Assembly: GCA_018398575.1 (NCBI GenBank)
Contig: JAGTXZ010000020.1
Coordinates: forward strand, 2,914,001-2,978,000
Reading direction: 5' to 3'
Length of the DNA: 64,000 nucleotides
Origin: Ampelomyces quisqualis
Taxonomy: Eukaryota > Ascomycota > Dothideomycetes > Pleosporales > Phaeosphaeriaceae
In this document: in pieces, positions 26,101-39,700 of the stretch
Layout of the letters: every line of letters begins with the position of its first letter
How positions within the stretch are numbered: position 1 is the first letter of the stretch
Notes under the pieces: generated by a model
Told to the model about the DNA's origin: nothing
Seen by the model: only the letters and a program-made list of their open reading frames with translations
The model's database searches: none
Program-made: the position numbers and the translations under genes

Positions 26101-28503
26101 TCTAGGTATACTGTAGTAAAGTCCTCTAGTGTTTTTTTAAGAGTAGTATTAATGTAACGCTAAAAAGAAGAAGGTGCACTAAAAAGTCTTATAGGACAAA
26201 TAAGCTACTTAAAGAGGCTAAAGCGTGTGTAAAATACTGTAAAGTGCTTATCTCTTACTATAACTCTTATTTAGTAGAAGGCTAAGTAAACATTAACTTT
26301 TATAAACTACTTTGCCTAAGAGAGTGTATAAAAGGTTTCTTTGATTAATAAGAGTAGGTATTAATCTACCTTTGTAATTTTGTTTAGAGCTTAGTAGTTA
26401 ACATAGAGGCGCTATATACCTAAAGCCTTCTTTACTAGTAAAACTAGAGCCTCTACTGCAGAAGAGCTAGCGCAGATCTAGCCTTTATCTAAAAGGTCTG
26501 TAACTTGCTATTGTAGCTCTATTAGCTAATTGCAAGGCATAAAGTATAACAGACCCTAAGAAAGGTCTAGAGTCTTCTTATCTTTGCTTAGTTAGAGTTA
26601 GATATAATAGTCTATTTAGCCTCTGTGTAGAAGCAGACTAAAGGTAGAGCGTTTGTTAAAAATATCTGCAAAGTCTAAGATCTGCAGTAGAAGTAAAGTT
26701 ATTAATATCTACTTCTTAGGTAACTTGCTTAACATGTTTGTTATAGTATAAATACTAGTTACAGCAAATATTATGCAGCGCTTTTGTAACTTAGAATAGT
26801 TACAAAACTTTTATGTTACCTTAGTAGCGCTAATCTCTTTTAGAGGTAGTAGAGCAGTGCAGTAGGCCTTCTCTTTTATAAGTAGGTTTCTAGCCTACTT
26901 AATAGTTATTGTGCTGTTAGTCGCATAAATAGCTACTCTTTTATAGGCTAGCTATAGTTTTCTTAGGATTAAGTTGTAGGTAAGGCTAGAAACTAAGTAA
27001 GTAACTAATTGCAATTGCTAACTATTAATATTGTAGTCTAGAAACGCAATTTAAGTAATTAGCGTAGGCGTACTATTTATAGTAGCCTGCTTTAGGCATT
27101 ATAGTAGAATATTAGTAGTGTGTACTCTTATTCTATCTGCTAGCGCAGCGTTAATAGCGCTGTAATACTTATATCTTATATCTACTAAAGCGTTAACGTT
27201 AGTAGCGCTGTCTAGTAACAGTAGAACAAAAAATAAGTTGCTGTTAAGGTAGTTAAGTAGCGTCTCTTATTCTCTGTCTCTTTTACTAACGTTATTTAAG
27301 GGGCACCTCTATCCCTCTAAGAAGGTAAGAGCTACTAGTTTTTTAAAATTTCTGTTAGAGCTTCTTTGCTGCGTAAAGCGCTAATAGCGTAGATCTATAC
27401 TACATTTAGACAGCTCTACACGTAGTGTCCTTGCTTACTGTAACACGTATACAGATTACTATTACAACGCTACTTATAGAGCCTCTTAGAAACTTAGTTT
27501 TTTAACTAAAGTTAGCCTACACTATTTGCTTGCTAGGCCTTAACCTGTTTCTTTATTCTTAAACCTATACTAACTATAGATACTATTACTATCTTAACGT
27601 CCCTGTTTAAGTCTTTCTTTACCTAGGTCCCTTCTTTTGTGTATAAGTGTTAATGCTCCTTAATAGCTGCAGTTTCTAAGTTAATTATAATAGATTAATA
27701 CTCTACTACTACCTAGTTGTAATTAGTATAGGAAACGCTGCAGTAAAGAGTAACTTGTTATAAAGAGTAGTTTAAGGCGCGTTGTAATTTATTAAGTTGC
27801 TGTTTGTTATCTTATGTTGCCCTTCTATATTGTAAGAGAAAAGACTTAAAGCGCAGAAAGAAGTTAGTAAAGGACTTCTTCCTAGCCTAGCGCAGCCTTT
27901 CTAAAACTGCTTAAGCACGTTCTTTACTATGCTTATCTCTATAGTAAAAATTAAAATATTTTATAAAGTTTATAAAGTTCTAATTGCCTGCTTCTTCTCT
28001 ACTAGCGTAGTAGAGAGTAACTTCCTGTTAGACCTTTAGCAACAAGTTAGCCTAAATAAAGGCATATTAGTCTTAGGCGCTCCTAATAAAAGCAGAGTTA
28101 GTCTTAAGCTTATAGGTTATAGTAACCTTCTAGGCAGTAAAGCAAGACTTGTTGCCTAAAAACAGGTTGCCTAGAAGTAGCAGCTTGCGTTAGACTAGAG
28201 GAAGAGTAGAAGTAGTAAGTGTTAAATTTCTAGTAGTTTGCACGTTGTAAGGTGCTAAAGAAGGGTTTAGCGTAGAGGCTAAAGAAGAGGAAGAAGAGTT
28301 TGTAAGTTAAGTAACAAAGGACTAGAGTACTGTTCCTAGAGCGTTAATTTAGTTCTCTATAGCTTAAAGGCAACTGTCTAACAGAGCACAGCAAGCCTAA
28401 AAGTTAGTTTAAGACTCTTGCCCTTTAGGCTCTAACTTAGTATTAGAGTGTTAGTTAGATAGAGCTATTCTGCAGTTGTTGTTGTATTAGAAAGGAATAT
28501 AAT

Positions 28504-28690
28504 TATTATAGGCTAGCCTACAAAGATAGAACAATAAAGTGCTAGAAAGAGTTGTATTTCTTAAGCTTCTCTACTAGTTATAGAAGGGGTTTATATACCC
28601 TCTGTGCGTACTAGTCTATAAAGAGGTAGTAAGGCTAGACTAAGCTCTTTCTAAGAAGGCAAAGGGCTAGGCAAAGCCTAGCCTATTACA
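28504..28690 (-). repeat. LTR of B, right copy (element's 5' LTR)
   Basis: 187 bp, starting TATTATAGGC (mutated TG) and ending TATTACA; differs from 22951-23137 only by transitions. Confidence 0.9.
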
Positions 28691-30125
28691 CATTTATTAT
28701 GCTTTTATTAAGTTAGGCTATTTTACGCCTATCTAGTTATTTAGTAGGCGTGTCTAGTGTCTAGGACGTCTTAATATAGGGTGTGCTTAACTATAATAAC
28801 GTTGTAGTAGGTTTAGGTTGCTTCTACTTCTAGGACATCTCTTGTACTAGTTGCTATAAGCCTGTATTATATTTAAGTTTATACTATACTAGTTTTGTAA
28901 CACTTCTATTTAGCTTAAACTATTTAGGTGCCTTAGCTAGGTCTATATAGTAGCAGTTAGATATCTTATAATACTGTTTATAGGCAGGACACATGTCTCT
29001 AGCTATTGCTGTATTTCTCTCTAGGAACTACTTAGTTTTAGTGCTTTAACTATCTATCTTTTGTTTATCTAATAACCTTAGGTTTTTTTATTAGTTTTTA
29101 ATATTAGATAGCGCTCTTAATTCTACACTAAAGGCGTTTCTTTGTGTGTTTAAGTTAGATTTACTACTTGCTATATATAAGTCTTCTACTGCAAAGGCGC
29201 TCTTTAGCTTCCTTCTTAATAGATAATAAAGACTTATATATTTACAGAAAAGTTTTATTATTTTCTTCTTATTTATAGCTTTCTTATTGTAAACTAGCTC
29301 TTAGAACCTTGCAGTCTAGGTTAATGCTATTTTAGATACAGAGCTTAAGAAGTTATCTATTATAGCTTGTGTTTGTATAACTTTAGCTACCTTAAGAGTT
29401 TTAGCTTAAGTTACTACTTAATTGTATTTACTTAGCTATAGCTCTTAGTTTGTAGTAGAGCGCATAGGCTTAAGAGCAGTATAGTATCTTTCTTATACTT
29501 GTACCTGTTCTTTATTAATGTCTACTCTAACTGTGTCTTAGAGGGCTGTTATTTACTTTTAGAGTGTTCTGTTTTTAGCGCAGTAGCTAAGCTATAAGTA
29601 GGGCGTTACTAACGTAAGAATATGTTTAACTGTCTTAGAGAGTTTATTGTTCTTCTCTTAGTAGTTCTTTTTTAATATCTTATATAATTTAAGGCAAAGT
29701 TTATAGTCTTTGCAATTCTTCTTGTATACCTCTTGTCCTTTGTCTAATAGATCTAATATCTGTATTAGGGTTGTTAGTGTTTGTAACGCAGTAATTAACA
29801 TATCTACAGTATTCTACGTTGCCTCTTTTCTTTTTACTTAGACTGTCTGTAATAACGCTGCTAAAGAGCTGCTTATAATAGTTACTAGTTTATATTGCGC
29901 AACGTCTAGCAGCATTAGAATTACTAGTTGTATACGTTAGAGCTAAACTCTTTTAGGATTAGCTATTAGCTATATGCCTTATGCTTAGCACTTTATCTTA
30001 AGTTGTTAGTACTAGAAGATCTAATTGCTTGTGTTAGTAAGGATAACTGTTGCGTCTCTCTAGCTCTAGTTTGTTATTATTATTGCTTGTTTAATACTTA
30101 TAGTAGAGGCAGTAAGACTCTTAAT

Positions 30126-30332
30126 TGTTAAATAGATAAGATATTACGTAGAATTAATAGTTGTAATTATTATATTGTAGTTTATCTCTTCTCTGTTCTC
30201 TATGTGTGTGCTATATTTTATCTGGCTTTAGATAGAGCTCTTGCGCTAATTCTTAGCAGGTTAATTGCCTTAACACTACTAATCTTATTAGGTTAGTCCT
30301 AGTCTGCTATCTATAATGCCTTCTATTTAACA
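30126..30332 (-). repeat. LTR of C1, right copy (element's 5' LTR)
   Basis: 207 bp, TGTTAAATAGA...TCTATTTAACA. Confidence 0.87.
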
Positions 30333-30339
30333 CTTACCC

Positions 30340-33300
30340 TTGCCTAAATAGAAGTTAATTAATTACAACAAGAACTAAAACAGGCGTTAGCAGAGATTAA
30401 TTTTCTTAAGAAAGGACTAACTTAGTTAATAGGACTAGACAAGCCTTTGCCTACTACTAAAACCCCCTAGAACCTCTCTGCACTCTACTATTTATCTAAC
30501 AGCTCTACATCTAAGTACTTACATAACTATAAAGGCTCTTACTAACTTGAACAATCTAAGAAAACGCCTAATATAAATAATCTTAGTAATAGAAAAGATC
30601 TTACCTTCTGCTAATAGCAGGCCTTTATCTAGGATTAACTTAAAATTAACTTAGATTACTATTAGACTAAAAGACAACGCATAGCCTTAGTATAGAGCTA
30701 CACTACAGAATTAGCTAAGAGCTATCTTAAGCTACAACATTTATTAGATACTAATTAAGAGTAATTCTAGAACGCTAAGCAAATAATTAAGCTACTTAAG
30801 TCTTATTTTATGACAGGTAACAAGGTAGCCAAAAGCTGTGCAGCCTTTAATTAAATATAGATAACTAAGAAAGAAACGTTCTCTTTGTTTAAAGCTAGGT
30901 TTCTAAATTCTGCAGTTAAGAGACAAGTACCTCCTTTAGAGTAGTTTTACTACTTGTAGACAAAAATTACGCTAGAACTACAAGCCCTTAACTTAGGATT
31001 TAGGCACTAATAGAAGAACTTATTTAATTAGATAGTAGAACACTTTACTGCCTACAATATAAAGCAGAAGAACAATTCTAACCTAAGCATATTACTAGCT
31101 GCTGCTAAATTCCTAATTAGGCAGGCCCTACAAACTAATTGAGAGCTAAATTAGACTACTACCTCTAGCGCCCTAACATATTCTGCGCTAGCCTATTAAT
31201 CTACTATAGTGCGCCTTTCTATAAAGACCTCTAAGCTAGAATAACAAAAGACTTCTAGTAGTTATTATAATTGCAGTAAGCAAAAACACTACTCTAGTAA
31301 CTATACAAAACCTTATGTACGTTAGATTAAAGCTGTAGAAGTAAATAAGTTTAAAGATGCTTAAGAGCAACTTAACTAGGAGGTGTATTGTACAAGAAAC
31401 AGAAGCGCCTAGAAGAATACTTCTTTCTAGGCCTAAGCTGTTACAATCTATTCTACTTTAACCTTTCTTATTTGTTTTGCAGTCCCTATTTCCTTATACC
31501 TGCGCTTCTTTATAACTAAGGCATTAGCTTACGCCTTAATACTCTTGTTAACACTAGTGCTTAAAGTTTCTTATTTTTAAATTTACAAATTGTTTTATCT
31601 GTTTCTAAAGCTTTATATCAACCTATCCAAAAGCTCCTCTTCTAGGTTAAGGTGCGTAGCTTTAAGGATTAGATTACTTCTGCAGTTACTTAATATATTT
31701 AACTACACTTAAATATTAATAGCTAAAAGATTTTAAACTGTCTATTTCTTATCTTTAATCTTAGGTCTTAGGATTATATAGTTAGCCTCTAATAGTTAAG
31801 GCAATTTAAGATTTAATTAAACATAGATAAGTTACAGTTTATTTGGCTATCTAAGTACCTCTATTCCTATAATTCTTTACCTTCTATTTCTACTATTCTA
31901 CATTAAGCTATAGTGCTAGCTACTATCTATCTTAATATGCAACAACGCAACGCCTTATAAGAGAAAGAAGACTATTGTACTTAAAACAGTTCTTACTACT
32001 ATTCTCCTCTTTCTATTTATTATCTTAAGAGATACTTAAAGCTCCTATTAGCCTAAAAATTCTTAGAGATTCCTTATACTCTAACTAAGCAACCCCGCTT
32101 AGAGTCTAAACACCCTCTAACTACCTACATTACTCTTATTTCTGCTAATACATTCTACTTTATTATAAAGAAGCCCTAAAACAAGTTCTTTACAACTAGC
32201 CTATATAAGATTAATAGGATTCTTGCCTCTAAGGACAACGCAGCTAATTAATGCTAATTAGATAAGTAATTACCTACCTGTTACTCCTAGTATTAGAATG
32301 TATTTAGCAAGACAGTAGCTAAATAATTGCCTTTTTATTGTCTGTACAATTACAAGATTATCTTTAAAGAACTATTACTAAATGCGTTTAGTCCTCTATA
32401 TAAGCAAAATTAGGAGGAGCTTAAAGCTACTAAGGCCTACGTCTAGGAACACCTTTAGAAGAGTTTTATTAAGGCTAGCTAAAGTTCTTTTGCTTTACCT
32501 ATCTTTTGTATACGCAAACTAAATAGAGATATACGCATCTATATAGACTACTAGAAGATTAACGCCCTTACGCGCAAGAACGTCTATCTAATCTCTTGCA
32601 TTAATAAGCTGCTATCATGTTCTTCTAAAGTCAAGATCTTTACTAAGTTTAACATTAGAGCTGCCTTTAACAAAATTTGTATAGATTCTAATTCTAAAGA
32701 GTATACTACTTTCTAAACCTATTACAGTACCTACAAGTGTAAGGTGCTCTCTTTTGGCTTGTGCAATAGACTAGCAACGTATTAGCGCTATATAAATAAC
32801 ATACTAATTAATTATCTTAATAATTTCTATATTGCGTATCTTAATAACATTCTAATCTACTTAGAGGATATAAACGCACATTAGGAACACGTCTAAAAGG
32901 TTCTAGAGCGCCTACATACTATAGGACTCTAAGTAGACATCTAGAAGAGTATATTCTATGTAACCTGCACAAGGTATTTAGGTTATGTTTTAACAAACTA
33001 GGGCACTAAAGTTAACTCTAACAAGGTAAAAGCACTCTAAAACTAGGCTAAACCTACTACAATTACTAGCGTTAAGTTATTTCTTAGGTTTGCTAGTTTT
33101 TATTAACAATTTATTAAGGATTTCTCTTGTGTAGCTAAACTAATTATAAAGCTTTAAAGTTTTGCTATACTATTTAAATAGACTATAGGTTACTAATAGG
33201 CTTTTAATTAGATTAAAGCTTTACTTCTAGCAATTCCTACGCTATCTTATTTTTATCTTAAGTACAACACAAAATTAGAAACTAACGCATTAAATAGAGT

Positions 33301-34900
33301 AATAGCAGAAGTACTCTCTTAGAAGCACTCTAATAACAAGTAGTATCCTGTAGCGTTCTATAGTTACGCTCTATCTAGGGCTAAGCTTAATTCGAAAATA
33401 TATAATAAAGAACTTTTTGCTATTCTAAAAGCGTTTAAGAAGTAGAAAGCTAAACTTACTTCTATATAAAGCTAAATCTAGGTGTATTTAAATTACTGTT
33501 CCTTAGAATACTTTATAACTACTAAGGTTCTTAATACACGTTAAGCACAATAGGTAGAGATTATTACTTCTTTTAATTTCTGCATTAAGTACACGCCTAG
33601 CAAGCTTAATAAGTAAGCTTATATCTTAAGCTAAAGAGAATAGAACGTTAGTAAAGTTAAGGCTGCCTAACAAAATAACAGATCCTGTGTACTTCTAGGA
33701 CCTAAACGCCTAAACTCTTAGGTTAACTCTAAACTAGCTTAGAACTATATTTGTAACTAGCTAGAGATTAATATATTAGTTATTTTAGTCTATTCTATTA
33801 GTGCCCCTCTAAATCTTAACTTATTAGAACTAATTAAAGCCCTACTAGTAGAGAATTAACACTTCTTCAAGGAAGAGCGTCTTAAGCTACTACAGCTATA
33901 CTGCGTCTAAGAAGGACTACTACTATATTACTTATACTTTTATGTACCTAGAGATTTTCTCTTATGCACCTAACTAATTAGAGAGGCTTATAATTAAGTA
34001 TCTACTACTTATCTAAGCGCTATAAAGACGTATTAGCTTTTAGCCTAGCAATATTATTAGAAAGGTATAAAGGCTATATGTAAACGTTATGTATAAAACT
34101 ACATATCTTATTAAAGATTCTATCTAAGACAGCTCTAATCCTAAGGTTTCTTCTATCTGTTACTAATTCCTAATAGGCGTATGCAGTATTTATGCATAGA
34201 TTTTAAGATATTCTTAACAGATTATTATAGCTATAATTAAATTATAGTTGTTATTAATTGTCTATCTAAGCAAGCTGTTTTTATTCCTTACTATAAAACA
34301 ATTAACGCTTAAAACATAGCTTACTTGTTTATTTAATAAGTATACTAATTTAGCTATACGCCTAAAAGTATAGTATCTAACTACAGACTCTAGTTTATGT
34401 TCTAATTCTAGTTAAAGTTCTGCAAGATCCTAGGCGTGCAAATTAAGCTTTCTACAGTCTACTATAAACAAACTAATAGATAAACAGAAATTATAAATAA
34501 GTATATTAATTAATAATTAAGGCTCTTTGTATTCTATTACTAGAATAACTAGAGTAATTTCTTACTAATAATTAATTAAGCCTAAGCTACGCTGCTGTAC
34601 TCTGCAATTAGTATAGCGCTGTACTAGCTCCTTTTTAGATCTAAACTGCGTTAAAGCTAGAATTAGTTATTATTTACTTTAAAACACAAGAATACTAATA
34701 TTAAAGACGCCTTAAGCTTAGCTACTTGCATGCACAAAGCCTAGTATATAGCTAAAGATAATATAAAAAAGACTTAATAATACATAGCTACTAAAGTTAA
34801 CAAATATTAACAACTTGTTAATTAGTTAGTAAGTAACAAGGTTTACGTGTTAACCTAACACCTATCTGTTACCTGCCTAAGTTACAAACTTGCTAAATTA
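30340..34900 (+). pseudogene. Degraded gag-pol of D2 (approximate limits)
   Basis: With stops read through, the + strand shows gag with a zinc-knuckle remnant (YYNCSKQKHYSSNYTK) near 31265-31310, an RT active site reading YLNNILIYLED near 32837 (YLDDILIY with both catalytic Asp codons changed to Asn), RNase H after FLRFASFY near 33080, and an integrase core. The integrase stretch CKILGVQIKLSTVYYKQT near 34420 matches Ty3/Gypsy integrases. Frames shift repeatedly and the limits are approximate. Confidence 0.72.
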
Positions 34901-35289
34901 TAGGAAAGACTTTTTAAAGTTCTAGAATAAGTTAGGTATTTATTCTAATTAAAACTACTAAAAGGCTCTAAGATCTATAACGTATTTGCTCTAGATGTCT
35001 TCTATAAGAACTCTAATAACCCTCTGCCTAGTTAGCTAAGCCTAAACTTATCTAGCATCTTAATTTAAGGCGTTAAAGAATAAGAAGTTAAGGAGATCTT
35101 AGCTAGCAAGCTATACTACTCTATTCTAATGTATTACGTAAAATAGGTAGGCTATAATCCTAACTCTACCTAGTATAATGCTTTAAACTTTATAAGCGCT
35201 CTATATATGTTACAAGCGTTCTACAAACGCTATCTAAAATAGCTAAGACTTCTATAAGCATTAGCTAAGTAAATTATAGTATAAGAAAA

Positions 35290-36060
35290 AGATCTTAAAG
35301 ATCTTACAGCATTGTAAGATAATTGTATTAGAGAAATTAAACTTAATATTGTAACTACTACACTAGTGTATAACAGCTATTAATAATAGAAGTCTTACTC
35401 TTCTATTAGATCTAACAGTAGACTATAACTGCTACTAGTAAAATATTCTTAATTATCTAAATCTTTAGGTGTAGACACAAACGTACTACCTAGTTATCTT
35501 TTGTTTTAGCCTTACTTACTGCAAGTACTAGTCTCTTATACTACCTTTTGCGCCTTCTCTTACTCTACTAACTATTTAGCCTTTAATACTATTATAATAT
35601 CTACTAGCTAGGCAACTATACTAGTTAACCTAGCTATACTTCTCCTAAGCGCTCTAACCTCTTTAGCTATCTCTTTTACCTTTTTAGCTAGCTCCTTTCT
35701 TTAGTAATAAGCACTAACTAACAAGTTAGTGTTATTTAAGTTAGCTACTTGTGCAGTGCTTACTTGTACTATAGTACCTAACTAAAACGCTGCGTCCTTA
35801 ATAGCAACCTTTTGCTCTAATATAACTTTATTAGACTTATCTCTACCTAGAGTAGCAAACTTGCAGTTAAAGGCCTTAAAAAGGCTATTATACTTTTAGC
35901 CTGCATATAGAAGAACTAGGCAACACTTCTTATTTAAGAGCGTGTAATATGTATACTTCTTAGAGATATTTAAATAGAATCTAAACTTAATATTAAACTA
36001 GCTGTAAGTAAAAGCTCTTACAGCCTGTAAGTAAATAACTTAATAGGCTAGAAGATAAGC
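35290..36060 (-). pseudogene. Coding-like remnant antisense to pol in D2
   Basis: Between the integrase and the 3' LTR of D2, the minus strand, read through TAG/TAA stops, gives a protein-like sequence. It has a CTYC-type pair and a Lys/Glu-rich heptad stretch reading KELAKKVKEIAKEVRALR, then SIARLTS. The same peptide with different damage is readable on the + strand of D1 at about 8460-9060 (ELAKEVREIAKEVRALRK). Its function is not recognised. It may be an extra gene carried by the D family in antisense, or chance low-complexity reading. Confidence 0.4.
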
Positions 36061-36376
36061 CTTAGAAGAGATAGAAATAGGCATTATATATATCTGCAAA
36101 ATAATTAGCAAATAATTAACTTAAGAGAGCAGTTAGATAGTAGTAGGTATATAAACATATAGAAGAAAGAGTATAAGAAAGTAGTATACTAAGGGTTAGC
36201 CTTATATATAAGCTCTAGAAACTCTAAGTAAAGTTAAGATAATAAATAGCTATAACGCGTTATTAGAAATTTAAAGTTAAGGTAAATAAGACTTTTAGAA
36301 AATTTTAAAAGGTATCTAAAAGCGCACTAATACAGACCTAATTAATAAGAACTATTAATTTTAAAAAGAAAGGTAA

Positions 36377-36566
36377 TATAACAGGCACATGCAAATACAT
36401 ATTATATCTAATACCTTATAAAGGCTGAGTAACAGATTATGCAAGAAATAGTAGAGGTAGCACTAAAAGTACTCTAAATTAGCTCTAACTTAGTTACTAC
36501 CTTAACTATAAATATAAGCCTATTGCATTAGATAGAAGACAAGTTTTTCTTATTCTTCTGTATAAG
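36377..36566 (+). repeat. 3' LTR of D2, truncated to 190 bp
   Basis: Begins TATAACAGGC (mutated TGTAACA) and matches 18439 onward for 190 bp, stopping after TGTATAAG where C2 starts. The missing 110 bp of LTR, starting ACCTATAGG in the full copy, is not found on the far side of C2. Confidence 0.75.
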
Positions 36567-36773
36567 TGTTAAATAGATAAGATATTACGTAGAATTAATA
36601 GTTGTGATTATTATATTGTAGTTAATCTGTTCTCTGTTTTCTGTGTGTATGCTACGTTTTATCTAGCTTTAGATAGGGCCTCTGCGCTAATTCTTCGCAG
36701 GTTAATTACCTTAACACTACTAATCTTATTAGGTTAGTCCTAGTCTGCTATCTATAATACCTTCTATTTAACA
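36567..36773 (-). repeat. LTR of C2, left copy (element's 3' LTR)
   Basis: 207 bp, TGTTAAATAGA...TCTATTTAACA. Confidence 0.87.
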
Positions 36774-39700
36774 CACTCTCTTAGCTTAGAAGCTAGGTTG
36801 CAAGCTTAACAGACTAGTTAATTAGCTTGTAGGGCCCTCTAGCTGCTATTTGCAATAATACTAATTTTAGTTCTACTCTATAAACTAGTTAATTAGCTTA
36901 TATTGTAAGGCTCTCTAGCTGTTCCTGTAGTAATTTAAGTTTAGCTTCTTTTAGTATAGCCTCTTTACGCTTAACAAGTTCTAGCTAATTAAGAAAACTA
37001 CTCTACTTGTTAGGCAGCAGTACTTTAGTAAAACTATCTGCTATTATATTGTTAGATAGTACATACTCTACCTTAATTATCTTTTAGGTAACTTCTTGTT
37101 ATAGCTAGTAATTGTATATGTTAACGTACCTAAGCTTAGTTTAAAGCCTAGCTACGTCCTTATTTACTAGATGTATTGTCTAAGTATTATTGCATTTAAT
37201 TATAATAATTAGATTGCTTAATATTACTTATAGCTCCTTTAGCAATTGCAATATAAATATTACCTCTTTAGCTACTTAAGACAAGGCAAGTAGTTCTACC
37301 TCTATTATTAACGTAGTAACTATGTCTTACTTGCTTACTTTCTAAGTAACTAGTCTGCTAAATAGCTTAATTACGTATCTTTACAAGCTCTTCTAATTAA
37401 GTGTATTATCTGTAAACAACGCATTACTAGCTACCTTAAAACCTTCTTCTTTACTAAGTTCTAAGGCTAGAGTTCTTGTTTACCTTAGGTAGAAGAGCAC
37501 TTAGTTAGCTGCGTCTTAATGTTTAGTGCTTAAGTTAATAAAAAAGTAAGTAAGCTAAGATATTACAAATACTATATTAGGTTAAGTTGTAACTGCTACA
37601 AAGAGTAGTAAGCTAATCTTTTACTAGTACTTGTTAATCTTAGCAGGCTCTGCAAGTCTGTTTTTTAGCTTTAGCTTAATGCTTACTATTAAGGTATTAT
37701 GTTAAAGGTCTTGTTAAGTAGCAAGTTAGCTAATCTTGTCTACGTATACTACTTGTAAAAGTTAGACTATCTTATAAGAGTAATCTTAAGATACTTCTAT
37801 ACTAAGAAACTATTAGAGATTGTCTTTACATATACATAAGTATCTCTCCTTAATTAAATTAATAGCTTTTGTTGCCTCTTATTATTGTTTTAAATAGTAC
37901 GCAATAATAATATTGTCTATATAAAAAAAGATAATTACTTCCTCTTTAATTATATAGTATAGCTCCTAAGGTATTTGTTTAAATCTAATCTAGGCTAGTG
38001 TTGCTGTAAATTTTTTCTACTAGAGTAATAGTAATATTTGTAGGCTATAGAGTGCCTTTTGTACTCTAAGTAATATGCTAGGCTTTTAATATCCTTTTAG
38101 CATTCTTATGTAAATCTCTTAGTTAATTATAGCGTATACAAAAGTATTAGTAACGTTATATTATTTTAGTTCTAAGTTATATTTAGTAGCAATTACTATA
38201 AGTATTCTAAACAATTATTCTACTAGTATTACTACGTATATATCTTAAGATGTAATGTTGCGTTATTAGTTTCTTTGCACTACAAGCCTTACTTTGCATT
38301 TAATAAGGTAGTAGTGTTTATTAAGTTTATATATATAGACCTGTATGCAATCTAGAATCTAGTATCCTAATTTTTAGACTAGTTCTGCTAGAAGCTTTGT
38401 CTAAGACTTTATTTGTTAATAGCTCTTAAGGTACGTTTGTTTAGCTTCCTTAAACATCTTGTATAGAGAGTGTTCCTCTAATTTTAAGTGTGCTATTAGT
38501 AATAGTAGTAGCTAGTTACAATAGGGCTTAATTCTCTTTGTTATTAGTTATTTAAGTTAAGCCTTGTTAATTAGCTTGCTCTTGTATTAACTAATATGTC
38601 CTAAGTTAGTGCCTACTATAAAGGTAGCTGCCTATAGAACAGTTATTAAAGTAGCTTAGGTAGATGCGTCTGCCTTTACATCCTTAATAAGTTCTTCTTA
38701 AACAAAGAAGGCTGCTAGTAGTAGTGTTAGAGGTAGTAATAGATATGCCTCTATAACTCTTCTGCTCTTATAGTAGATAAGCTACTGCCTTTATAGAGCA
38801 TTCTCTTAAGTAGTGTTATCTTTATAGAACATTTTAGTTTTAGGTTGTTAGCTATAAGTGCTTAAGAGTTTAATTGTCCTTATTAAAGTTGTAATTTCTT
38901 TAAGAGTGTTATGCATAAGGTTGTCTATTAGGTTTTTAGTTTTGCTATTAAAAATTGTTTCTTTGTTAAATACTATGTTGCAGGTACTTATAACTTTAGC
39001 TATAAATAAGATCTAGATACAGTAGATATTTGTTAACTAGTATCCTACTAGGTATCTAATCTAGGCCTTTAGATCTAGCTGTTGTAGCCTTAACTTTTCT
39101 TAATAAGTGTTATCTGTTATAGCATAGGCTTTGTATCTGTACGCTCTAAGATAAGCTTAGTTTAGTTTTTAGAGTCTTGTAACTATACTGTTTATAGCTG
39201 CTGCGCGTGTAAAGAATATTTTGTAGGGCGTCTTTTACTTGTTTAGATAGTTTAGCGTTTAATTGTATAAGTATACTACTACTCTAGTAATTTTTGGCTA
39301 GAGTTCTTATAGAAGATTTGCATCTAGTTAAATTGCGTATACCTTCTCTTTTATTACACTCTCTAAGTATTTGGCTCTTCTGTTCTAAGCTTATATATCT
39401 AGAGCTAAAGGCTTAAGTCTAATAGATTAGAACGTGCACTATCTTTTAACTTCTTGTTTAATAGTAACAATTTTATTATCTATCTTAATTACTTTAACTG
39501 TAATATTAAATTGCTTTCTTATAAATTAAACAAAGAGGCTAAGCAAGCGTATAATTAAGCGTGCTAGCCTATTATCTTTAAAGTAGAAGTTCTATACGTG
39601 TCTTAAGTACTAGTAGGTAATAAGCATCTAACTCTTTTTCTTTGTTTAGCTGCTTGCTTTGTATTTGTAGAAATCTATTGCAATTCTTTTACTAGGACCT

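Larger units (their letters stand above)
22951..28690 (-). mobile_element. B: Gypsy LTR retrotransposon, 5740 bp, inserted in C1
   Basis: Same family as A but on the minus strand. 187-bp LTRs at 22951-23137 and 28504-28690 differ only by transitions. The target duplication is perfect: CATTT at 22946-22950 and 28691-28695. The empty site is seen in C2 around 40334-40340, where GCATTTATTAT is uninterrupted. On the minus strand the RT motif YLDNVLIYS is readable at about 26094-26120. No open frame survives. Confidence 0.9.
19183..30332 (-). mobile_element. C1: Copia LTR retrotransposon, interrupted by B
   Basis: 207-bp direct LTRs at 19183-19389 and 30126-30332, beginning TGTTAAAWAGA and ending TCTATTTAACA. 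Flanks ATTAC (19178-19182) and CTTAC (30333-30337) share four of five bases, an imperfect target duplication. After removing B and one duplicated CATTT, the element is 5405 bp, close to C2 (5410 bp). On the minus strand the RT motif YVDN (YVDD mutated) lies near 20528-20540. The RNase H tail reading ADSFTKALLP lies near 19610-19650, diagnostic of Ty1/Copia. Confidence 0.87.
18439..36566 (+). mobile_element. D2: Gypsy-type LTR element, interrupted by C1
   Basis: 5' LTR 18439-18738; internal part 18739-19182 and 30333-36376, split by element C1; 3' LTR starting at 36377 and cut off at 36566, where C2 begins. Without C1 the remaining length is about 7.0 kb. The + strand carries degraded gag and pol. 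D2 is inverted relative to D1 and abuts its truncated end, so about 4.2 kb of D sequence exists as a long imperfect inverted repeat around 18438/18439. Confidence 0.8.
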
